From Mesodorylaimus sp. YZB2_4 (taxonomy: Eukaryota > Nematoda > Enoplea > Dorylaimida > Dorylaimidae), in assembly GCA_030248295.1 (NCBI GenBank), contig JASANH010000815.1, positions 24,276 through 88,275 of the forward strand: a DNA stretch of 64,000 bases, written 5' to 3'. A model generated the notes under the pieces. The model was not told where the DNA came from. It saw nothing but the letters and a program-made list of their open reading frames with translations, and made no database searches. This document shows positions 55,491 to 64,000 of the stretch, piece by piece. Both the position numbers and the translations under genes were made by a program. Numbering within the stretch: the stretch's first letter is position 1; each line of letters begins with the position of its first letter.

Positions 55491-58090
55491 TTCAGTAATA
55501 TCGATTTGCCTGGCCGCTAACTTGGTTATATTTTTTGCCCTCGCCATTTTTTTGCTAGTGAATCCAAGAAAATTGTCGGAAAGAGTGTCCAGTTGAAAAC
55601 TACTGTACTGTATAAAGAGTTGAGATCCTATTCCACCGAATTCAGGTCGTCACCTAGTGGCGGAGGCCATGGACCAACAAAATCACCCACGACTACTATA
55701 GACTCATAAGCTGTTCACCTGAAACAGTGCCGCCCCAACTCGCATAGCTAGTCAAGCGTCGTTCGCTAGGCGCTGCGGCGCTCGCTAACAGATGGCTCGA
55801 CCAATGACAGAAGGGACGACCGCGCGGGAAGGCGGAGACTTTACTTGTTGGACGACATCGCCAGTCGTCCTCGCTGCTGGTTTGGTACTGTACAGTAAAT
55901 ACGTGATTGTCTGCTTCGCAGAGATACGCATGTCCTCCGTCTATGCACCAGCTATCAGAAATGTTAACGGTTTGACATGAATAAAGTGCGAAAATAACTT
56001 CCAATCGGGCTGTAATTTTAGGGCATCATAGTACAGATTACTGTAGGTGATAGGCCCATGGCGAGATCAATAAATGATACATACCCATCGTGCAGCGCTA
56101 TCCAGTTTTCCTGGTGCAAACAGACCAGTCTCAGCTGGCTCATCTTACATCATTGGCCTCGCCGTTGGCCCGGAAACTGGTCGCGGCCGCCGCCGCAACG
56201 CTCTGCGACCATGGCAGTGCCTCTGATAATGATGAATCTCTCTCAGATACCCGTCTAATTTCCAGTGAGACCCCCGCCCTCTAACCTGGTGAAACTATTT
56301 CCACACCGGTCAAAGGTGAAACTTGGCTCCTTGAGCGTTTTAAAATGTCTGGCATAGTGCTCCCTAGAAAATTAACTGGGTATAATGATCACATTGAAAT
56401 CTGGGAAAGCTTCTCCGACATTTTAAGCAGATGTGGGTTGGCATTCGACGTTCTTCCGTTTCTTCATTCATTTGCAGTTTTCTCTCAGCCGTCGATACAT
56501 TTTCATTTTTTAGGGATCGCAGCTAAATTAAAATCACTTGGACACTGACTGCGTGAAATAAGATATAGCTTTCTTTCCTTCACCCTTACGGTTCCTCCTG
56601 GAGTTTTGGTGACTGCCTTCTTGCTTGGCTGTAATGTTGGAGATGTGGCGGGTGACTTTGTTGAATCAATAATCACTGGCTTGGATGGTGTTGCTGGTGA
56701 AGATACCATTCTATGAATAAAAACATCTTTACAAATCGACCACAATCACAGAAATAAGTAAATAAGTATAGCTACAAAAATAGGTACTCGATAAATAGGT
56801 AGGCACGAAAAAGATATATCATGGAATGAAATCTCAACAACCTGTTCAGGTAAAACGTAACCATTTTCATGAAATTTTTATTGCAAAACTCACGGTCACT
56901 TTGGATCCAACCTCACGAACAAACGGACATCTCAGAATAGACTCCTTCATTAACGCTGATGACCCGCCCACCGCTGTAGTACCAGCCAACCAAATTTCAT
57001 GCTGAGTGATGGCGTCCATGATTTGTCTTTTTTTTCTGCTACCAGGGCTTTGAATTGCTCATGCGTGACCTTGACCATTTTCTTTCTATTGCTGGTATTC
57101 GCCGAAACGACCGATATGCAACCGCTACAAATAAATAAATCACTGTATATAGATGACTTGTTAAGGGAAACCACCCACTTACCCAATTTTCACTCTCGGT
57201 TTGCCATCGTGGTCGGTGTAGGAGTGGCCGGTCACATGAGAATAATCCTTAGGCTCATTGTTAGATTGAGATCATTTTGTCAAATGAAACTGGCAGAAAA
57301 TCATGACCAGATCCTTATCGAACATTGATGGACATAAGCATAAAGTCAGTGCACATGCTCTGGTTTTTTCGCTCTCCTCTTAAGAACTGCATGTTTATCC
57401 ATGTTTTTCCTTACTCTACAAAATAGACCAAGTTACCAAGTGACTACTGTAGGTGACTGAGTGTCAGATAGATATTGTCTCGTCTCGATACCCTGACAAG
57501 AATAAAACTTATAACTGTAAATCGGCGTTGATACATCCTCTAGTTTTTTGCCTCGTTCTTATGAACTACATGTTTTATTGTTCTGTTTCTTCTATGCTTT
57601 GCATAAACAGACCAAGGGATTATGTACATGTCTCGTTTCGATAACCCATCTACATGAAAAATCAGCATCACATGACCCATTTACTAAACGCTTGTTTTCA
57701 TATTTTCCCTATTCTTTCTGATTCAATGTACACGCTATGCGATCTCAGTCGGTGACTAATCACTAGGTGCACGGTACTATGACTCATTTTTCGTGTCGTC
57801 GACGAAATCGTGTTTTAGCATGTCTCATAAATTCAAATCAGAGCTTTTCCTGGCATTGTTGAAGATGTTTTACGTCGAATATGTACATGAGCGGCAAGTG
57901 CAACTCTCCCTCAATTAGGGAACAAAAAGAAAGATCGAAATGGGCAAATGGACTCAGTTACATGCCAACGTTGGAGATACGTAGCAGACATGTCTTACTT
58001 TCTACACATGAAGGCGGGGGAAATTCAGACATTTCACCACATCATGCAGGTTGGAGTCACTCAAACTGGATTTGAAATTTGAATTTGACA
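55491..58090. other. Stretch without a secure gene
   Basis: Minus-strand open frames at 56503-56745 and 56950-57186 (the latter with MVKVTHEQFKALVAEKKDKSW) could be exons of a small gene, but I recognise no family and no joined model. 57450-57650 repeats phrases from 57360-57440 (CTCGTTCTTA, ACATGTTTAT). Confidence 0.4.
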
Positions 58091-58099
58091 TGTGTCATC

Positions 58100-58420
58100 A
58101 TGGTAGCTTGTGGCCAAGGGTCACTGGGTCATAAGCTCACCCAGCTGGTCACGAGACCGCCAAAAAAGTCATTGGCGGGGTCAGTAATGACCTGTAAGCT
58201 TGTAATAGACAGAGGCTGAGAGTGAGCAGACCTGACCTCTCCCACCCTTGGTACTCTGGGGGAGTAACGGTGCGGAGAAAATGCCTTTACTACTGGCCTC
58301 GCCCCAAGTTCACTAGCCTCCAGCATGGAAATGTGGACACCATCTACTCGTCCATGCCGGTCATCGAAATGTATCCGCTTGCTAAATTGGGGAAGAAAAA
58401 AAAAGGGAAATGCCAAATGC
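58100..58420 (-). repeat. Possible SINE-like or processed repeat with A-rich tract
   Basis: Contains an A9-G3 tract at about 58396-58410 and a low-complexity body including TGGCGGGGTCAGTAATGACC. Without a second copy in this window it cannot be classed. Confidence 0.25.
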
Positions 58421-58682
58421 TTCTCAGAAAAGTCGAATTATAAGTCAATTCCTGCGGAGCTCAGCCACAACGTGGGAGTAACCTGTAATGATTAAATGAA
58501 GCATACCCTACATACTTTGAAGACACGACTAGACTGTTCGCCTAATGCGACAGACAACCAAAAAACTTCAGGGCGCGAATTTTGAACGCATAAAGCTGTC
58601 AACCTTTTCTTGTTTAGGAAAACTTCAAGCCACATACGACATAAAAAAGCAAATCTCGTGCGAGCAGCGCTAGAATTACAGA

Positions 58683-59080
58683 TTATGCATCATGAAACCC
58701 AGATGTCTTTCGATCAGCTGCATCATAGCATCTGGCCTGATTGGACCGACTGGCAAAGCAGCTATTTCGCGTAGCAATATTTTTGGCAAGCTTGCGATAA
58801 ATTGGATCTCGAGCTCGTGGCAGTTCAACAGCCATCAGCTGTCGAATGAGGACTTGGTTCGCATGGGGGATTCTTGCAACCACTGGAAGAATCTGTTCAA
58901 CGCAAGATGTGGATGAACTAAGTCATGATTGAGTAGATCATGCCAGCCTTCCGCATGGTTTGCTGTCCTTGGACTGGGCTGCGTAAATTGCAGCTGCAAA
59001 GCTGGTATCGCCGTATGGTTTTGTTTGTACTCGTAAGTGAAGTTGTTCCAAAACACAATTTCATAAGCCCGTCCATCCAA
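58683..59080 (-). pseudogene. MULE transposase C-terminal part, frameshifted
   Basis: The minus-strand frame carries VFWNNFTYEY, then NHAEGWHDLLNHDL and HPHLALNRFFQWLQE, the classic MULE C-terminal order (W-N-x-Y, N-x-x-EGWH, HP-x3-RF). A one-base shift in a C5 run near 58868 moves it into the frame of VLIRQLMAVELPRARDPIYR, which continues to TAA. It belongs with the FLYWCH remnant at 59600-59895; the catalytic core between them is missing. Confidence 0.65.
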
Positions 59081-59106
59081 GTCTCTTATAGCGACTAATA
59101 CTCATC

Positions 59107-59574
59107 ATGCCAAGTCAGTACAATAACTTCTCATTTTTTTTACCTCAACGTAATCTCGAAATCGGAGCCGTTTTGCGTCGAGTAATTGATCATCAACCAG
59201 TGGAGAGTTCCGCAGCCACGTTGTCCAGGTGGTATCAACCTGGCCGTAGGAATATCACGATGCGCATCGATGAAGGCTTCACTCTGCACCTTTCGAATAA
59301 GACGTTGGCCAAAATGGAACAGGCTCCCGAGAGTCTAAAGCTGAAGAGTAGCTCGAACGGAATCGTAAGTGGCGGTATCGAAATCCATAACGACGGTTCG
59401 CACCTAGCTGATGTTGCCAAAACGATCGATCAAAGCTTCGCGCAGCACATTGAACAGGGTGTCATATGTAGCTCGGGCTCGATTTGGGAGCAGCGCGACT
59501 ACTCTTCATTCGCTAGAAAGAAGGAAAAGCCAATTCGACTAATCAGCCCGAGCAGGATATCACCAGGCGATTGA
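59107..59574 (+). CDS. 155-aa ORF on the opposite strand inside the broken MULE
   Basis: A single open frame from ATG to TGA with ordinary protein composition: SFFLPQRNLEIGAVLRRVID, NITMRIDEGFTLHLSNKTL, GGIEIHNDGSHLADVAKTID. It occupies exactly where the MULE catalytic core should be. Its order (a LP-x-G-like start, a basic beta strand, then a LS-x2-LA-x-M segment) loosely resembles small structural proteins of Polinton-type elements, but that is a weak impression. It could be captured host or viral-element sequence. Confidence 0.45.
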   Translation: MPSQYNNFSFFLPQRNLEIGAVLRRVIDHQPVESSAATLSRWYQPGRRNITMRIDEGFTLHLSNKTLAKMEQAPESLKLKSSSNGIVSGGIEIHNDGSHLADVAKTIDQSFAQHIEQGVICSSGSIWEQRDYSSFARKKEKPIRLISPSRISPGD

Positions 59575-59599
59575 TGCACCGCCTTGTCGGTACGCTTGC

Positions 59600-59895
59600 A
59601 GTGGCTTCAGCCCTTCACAGCCAGTGCGTTTGACGATTTCGCGCTTGATTTTCAAAGCTTCGACCTCCACTCGATTAAGGGGAGTGCAGAACTGGGCATG
59701 ACCACCATCAGGATTTGTCATCACTCGACCATTTCGGACAGTCACACAAGACTTTTGCCCATCACCAAGCTCCCATCACTTCCGGCATTGGTAGTAAATC
59801 ACCTCTCGACCATTAGGCAAGCGTTTCGCTATCGTCTTTTGGAATAAAGTGAGATTGAAATGGTCTTCATTCACTCGACTTTCAAAATCCATTGC
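59600..59895 (-). pseudogene. MULE FLYWCH zinc-finger remnant
   Basis: The minus strand opens ATGGATTTTGAAAGTCGAG (about 59895) and reads TIAKRLPNGREVIYYQCRK, an in-frame TGA, WELGDGQKSC, then VRNGRVMTNPDGGHAQFC and VEVEALKIKREIVK. This is the FLYWCH finger and linker of a MULE transposase. The TGA and the missing core show decay. Related in its tail to the intact small ORF at 53640-53988. Confidence 0.6.
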
Positions 59896-59899
59896 GTTG

Positions 59900-60690
59900 A
59901 TTTATGATGGATTGTAGCATGTACGTGGCCTCTCCGAAATCGGCATCCATGTTCACTTTTGAACCTTAAAATCGAAACCCAAAAACAACGCGATCTTTGT
60001 CGGCGTGCTCTTTATCATAGCGGCATTCTCTTTGATTCATGATGCGCAATTATTTTTGCAAGAAATACGCATTTGCTTGTTTTCCTTATTTGTGCAAATA
60101 CAGTATCATTGATTTGAACATTGAACGAAAAGGCTGGACTCCGAGGTCACGGCTTCATTCGCTGGACGGGCTGGACGAGCGAACAGTCCTGTATAGTCTT
60201 AAGAGACCTGAGCTAAAGCGGTGTAATAAAGAGGTGGTTTTTCCCAGTAACTGTTCCGTTCTGTTAGCTGACTTTTCTTTTTCATAGCATGTTCTTGAGA
60301 ATGCATTTCATTGCCAGATGATTTTCTTTTTAATTTAGTAGTAGGAATAGTTTTTCTTTACAATCATTTTCTGTGTTGCTCGTATAAAGTGAAGTAGAAA
60401 GGCATAGTTTCTCACTGCCCTGTAGCTCGATGCCGAGAGTGGCGATATGCGCGAATTCTTGCAATTTTTATCCCATACGCGATTACTGTATTGCCGATTT
60501 AGCTATCGAGCCTATGTACCCTACGTTCAAAAAGTTAGTGCCCAGTGGTGCGCAATATGCTAGCTAGAGAATTCTACCTCCCGCACACACTAAATATATG
60601 TCTTCAAAAAATAAAACAGCCACCATCAAATGCAGAATTTAATGGCGAATACACACAAAAAATTTATGCGATTCGAACAAGGTTTCCAGG
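59900..60690. other. Stretch without a recognised gene
   Basis: Upstream DNA of the MULE remnant and downstream edge of the Tc1-like relic. No clear inverted-repeat partner for either element was found. Confidence 0.4.
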
Positions 60691-61028
60691 ACTAAATCAA
60701 TACTTTGTGGGGCCCCCACGAATTTCCAAAACTATCTTCAATCGGTTTGGCACGCTCAAGGATAGTTTCCCAAAAAATTGGGACGGAATATTACGCCAAA
60801 TTGTTTATATTTCTTCCCACAACTGATCAGCATTGGAATACGTTTTGTCCCGAAGTTCACGATCGACATAATCCCAAAGATTCTCAATCGGATTGATATC
60901 TGGCGACTGAGGCGGCCAATCATCGATGACCGAGATTTTTTAATCACCGATCCATTTTTGGTTGTCTTTGCGGTGTGGCAAGGCGCCTTATCTTGTTGAG
61001 AATAATAATCGTCATTTGGAAGACAGAA
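60690..61028 (-). pseudogene. Tc1/mariner transposase relic
   Basis: The minus strand reads LPNDDYYSQQDKAPCHTAKT, the second catalytic Asp region of Tc1-type enzymes, then after a frame shift DDWPPQSPDINPIENLWDYV, the third-acid region, followed by DRELRDKTYSNADQLWEEI and a stop. A TAA also lies between the two motifs. The N-terminal HTH part is absent. It ends almost exactly where the GPCR fragment begins, suggesting insertion into or recombination with that gene. Confidence 0.75.
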
Positions 61029-61708
61029 TTTCCTAGTGAGTGGTGTGGACGAAGTGGGCCTTCAGCTGGGCTTTCATGGCTATGAACGGACTGGCTTGGC
61101 CTGCTTGCTCGTGGGATCGCTGGGTTTCTGGGGCATGCCCTTTCACGCCCAATTGGCATTCGTCGTGGCTGTTGATCGGCTGATCAGCGTCACAGTCCCT
61201 ATCAAGTATCGATCGTCGGGAAACCGGTATACGAGGCTTGGCTATCGGATGCGTCTCGTTCAACTCGCTCCAATTAATGATCGCCTTCATAACAGGCCCA
61301 CTGAGCAGTCGTGTAACGTGCATCGAATTGCCAAACGCCCTGCACCCGCTCGTTGGGGCAATATTCGGCATACAGAATGTGATTTACTGCGCCGCTGTAG
61401 TTCTGGCCTACGTTGTCATGATCATTTCGTTCCGGTTCAGGCATCTGTTTTCAGCTGCAACGAGTCTACAAGACTCGTTCACCAAACAGCAGCTAGATGT
61501 AATGCCCACAATCAAATTGATGGCAATGCTATACTTGGTCCCGGGAGTATTGGCCGATTTGGTGATCAATATCGATATGGATTTCCCACACTTCAGTCTG
61601 AGAGTTATCGGTTCCTTTTTAAAAGAAGCGAGTGCATTGGTTAAAGGCGCTCTCTTTGTTACGAACAAAACTTTTCGTCAATGTTTTCGAAAATTGATCA
61701 AATGGTAG
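61029..61708 (+). pseudogene. Truncated, frameshifted class A GPCR (TM3-TM7)
   Basis: The frame from 61036 encodes a TM3 region ending AVDRLISVTVPIKY. Coding then moves by one base within a TCGTCGGGAAACC stretch (about 61213-61225) to the frame LAIGCVSFNSLQLMIAFITG (TM4), NALHPLVGAIFGIQNVIYCA (TM5), TIKLMAMLYLVPGVLADLVI (TM6) and ALVKGALFVTNKTFRQCFRK (TM7/helix 8). TM1 and TM2 are missing; a Tc1 relic abuts the left edge. The frame ends in TAG at 61706, but codons beyond it stay open (ENGTLQRVNEALGSQ) up to a GTAAGC donor-like site. It is similar in style to the intact receptor at 41692-42828. Probably a pseudogene. Confidence 0.7.
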
Positions 61709-61847
61709 GAAAACGGAACCTTGCAACGAGTCAACGAAGCCCTGGGTAGCCAAGGTAAGCCATTATGTCATGTCATGTCATATGTCATACTTTATCCATA
61801 GCGCACTCGAGGGCTAAGGAACACCATATTTGACAATCATTTTTACC

Positions 61848-61912
61848 CAGGCGGGAGTCGAACCCACCCTGTAAGTGCGCCTGGACCGCTAGGTCACGGC
61901 CCGGGCAATCAC
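61848..61912 (-). pseudogene. tRNA-like relic
   Basis: The minus strand reads GCCCGGG, CCTAGCGGTCCAGG (box A like), GGGTTCGACTCCC (box B) and CCTGGGT. Acceptor and T stems pair, with two G-U pairs. The anticodon arm is several bases short and does not fold, so it is a tRNA pseudogene or a SINE head. Confidence 0.5.
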
Positions 61913-61919
61913 CACCATC

Positions 61920-64000
61920 ACCAGCTTATCAGTAACAAAAATGTGTAGATGTTTCCACGCTCTTATCTGTCCGCCATCGTACCCTTATCACCCAAAGCAT
62001 TACGGTGGCAGTCTTATCACTGAAAGAATGTTTGACATGTCACTTTTACCACATCCTTATTCCTAGAGTACAGTAAGACGGCATGGGTGTTGTCATACTC
62101 TATTCACAGAAACTAAATTCTTTGTGGTAATGACACCCGCAAGACTGAAACCAGAATTCGCAATCTCAGACTTTCCAATCTTTATTCACTGAAAACCTGA
62201 CCTTGTGTCTTTATCACACACTTACAGTATCACTAAAGTAAACCCTAAAATTTCTGCTCTAACACGGCATTCGGAATAAAAAGCTTAAAAAATCAGCGCC
62301 TCTCATTTTGCCCAGCAACTCAGAAGTCCGAAATTTCCATTCTTTAGACATAGAAAAACGCAAAAGCAGTTATGTACGTTTTGGACGCAGTGGAGGTAAG
62401 TGGTGTCGGAGGGAAGATGTTATCAGTGATGATTGATTGCCTTGTTTTCCTACCGTTTCCTGCCGTTCGTTTTTTATTCCTGTGAATTCTTAAAGATAAT
62501 GCCACCGGAAAAAACTTGTTGCAAATTTGTCTAAGACGGGGCAATTATGCAGGGGCAGGACTTTCTGAAGGGTAAATTGACATTATTGGCGAGCAAACCT
62601 CTTAGTCGAATGATTTTATTCCCAAAATCAACCCAAACACCCTGCAAATGAAATTTGCTCGACGAGTACAGGTTCTTACCTTTAACTGAAACATTATGGT
62701 TTTGTGACCACGCAAGGGTTAACCATATGCTGCACGTAAATATCCATGCTGGACATACTGCAACCCAGGGGAAACTGAAGGGGAACTGAACAATTAGTGT
62801 CGTGGGGCTATTTTATCTAATTTTTCAAAAAAGTGTTACTTCATCGTGGTTTGTACTGCAGCCCTCGTGCTTCTTGTGCAGCCCTTTGTCCTTCGTCCTC
62901 CTGCAATGGCTCCGGTCAGCCACTCTCTGCGACGCCTTCCAGGCTTGGTTGCAGCACTCATTGATTTTCGCGTTGGCAATATCCAATAAAGGGCATATTT
63001 TCCAGTCTTTTTCAGGGACATATTGCTCAAGAAAATTCGTGCCAGGAAATTATACTCGAAGGTATTTCCTTCGCACGCGGAGATTAAGTCGAGAACATTT
63101 GTCCAGAACATGTCGTAGGAGCTAATCGTAAATTCCCTCATGGCCTAGGGATTTTTTGAGCTGCAATCTTTTCGTTTGAATAATAGCCATTTTCTGAGGC
63201 AATAAGTCTTAGTAGACGAGGAGGACTCGAGCATCAAACATTGCCTAGCTAGCCGAGCTAAACACGGGCTGCACGACCTGCTGGTAACAGGGGCGCGGGC
63301 AGTACCTGATTTGCCTGGTTAAAGGAGTCTTGGGCTGGAGGACTCGAAATATTGACACAACTCTGAGTATAAGCCTGGGCGACAGATCAAGACAACAGCT
63401 TCCACGGGTTTAAAGGACGCGCACGGTTAACAGGAATGGGTGTGGTTTAGGAGGGAAGGCATAATGTGTGGTCATGGTTGCAGTGCAGCAGTCTTGGAAG
63501 GCGCAGGTGCTGAGCTCGAATGCAAACCTAGGCATATTTTCCTGTGGGGACTCTGTGATTCGAATGGAACAATGTATTTTGTAATTAGTTAATAGTGTGA
63601 AGCCAGCTAGAGTCCTGACGAGCAAAGAGAAGAAACTGATAATCGATTCGAGGTGAGACGTAAAAAAAAAGGAATGGTCACAAAAATGCAAAAAGATTAA
63701 TTCGTTACGCAATCAAGGCGAAAACTGGTCTCCAAACTTGTCAAAACTATCACTCTGACCAACGATTTGCAAGGCCTGTAATATGGAGAACTCTGAACGC
63801 AACGCACCAAGCAAGGCAGAAATAGACGGCGCATTTTACATCTAGAAATGTAAACATGTTTATAAAAGAATACTATTCAGCGGCGTGCCATCCATTCAAA
63901 TCCTGATACGCAATCTTAGCAATATCAACTTCACCTATTGTCAGTCTTATCATCTATCCTTGCTCGACTCGACGAGCACACACAAAATACAAACAGGAAT
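61920..64000. other. Terminal stretch without a recognised gene
   Basis: Open frames at 62802-63125 (+) and 62836-63141 (-) overlap each other and match no family I know. No repeat partner within the window was noticed. Confidence 0.45.

Noticed and set aside
1..64000. CRISPR arrays, bacterial operons, horizontally acquired bacterial genes
   Set aside because: No regularly spaced direct repeats and no prokaryotic gene organisation; all recognisable genes are animal-type with spliceosomal introns or animal mobile elements.

Overview
This is nuclear DNA from an invertebrate animal. Genes have many very short GT-AG introns (about 48-83 bp, with a few longer ones). The window holds rhodopsin-class GPCRs, a C-type lectin/PAN secreted protein and a CtIP (Sae2-type) fragment, and is loaded with animal-type DNA transposons, LINEs and tRNA-derived SINEs. 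A small-bodied ecdysozoan such as a tardigrade would fit, but nothing here proves the phylum. There are no bacterial operons and no CRISPR arrays. All gene models below were read by eye from open frames, splice signals and remembered family motifs; no search was run.

Layout. 1-3.9 kb: no recognisable gene. 3.9-8.05 kb: a four-exon secreted C-type lectin plus PAN/apple gene (+), with copies of a small MITE in its large intron and just downstream. 12.6-14.8 kb: a decayed piggyBac-like transposase (-) split by a hAT-like non-autonomous element. 17.6-20.3 kb: a 2.6-kb element with a perfect 8-bp target duplication. 21.4-22.8 kb: an intact intronless orphan GPCR (-). 23-28.8 kb: nothing convincing. 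28.9-35.4 kb: nested LINE and SINE graveyard, including one plus-strand LINE inserted into a minus-strand LINE, and a segmental duplication. 36.0-38.4 kb: a Polinton/Maverick-type penton-like gene (-) interrupted by hAT-like elements. 41.7-42.8 kb: an intact divergent GPCR (+). 43.9-44.4 kb: a CtIP C-terminal domain with an in-frame TAG, a 38-bp frame-breaking insertion and a perfect 21-bp-arm palindrome. 45.7-47.9 kb: an unrecognised zinc-finger gene (-) split by another hAT-like element with a perfect 8-bp duplication. 48.9-49.3 kb: a possible pogo-like N-terminus.

50.2-55.5 kb is the most interesting stretch. A many-exon DDE-transposase-like gene is followed, in the same orientation, by a five-exon gene for a stand-alone P2X7 ballast (cytosolic zinc-binding) domain. 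Between them sits a 681-bp MULE-like element (70-bp inverted repeats, 9-bp target duplication) that encodes only a FLYWCH-like zinc finger. 58.7-59.9 kb: a broken MULE transposase whose catalytic core is replaced by an opposite-strand 155-aa ORF. 60.7-61.7 kb: a Tc1/mariner relic abutting a truncated, frameshifted GPCR. 61.7-64 kb: a tRNA-like relic and otherwise nothing.

The recurring theme is transposons inserted into transposon genes by one or more related hAT-like non-autonomous families, recognisable by CAGCATC-type ends and subterminal GGGTC/GGTTC arrays. Three host coding sequences (piggyBac, penton, zinc-finger gene) confirm the element boundaries because coding resumes on the far side of the insertion.
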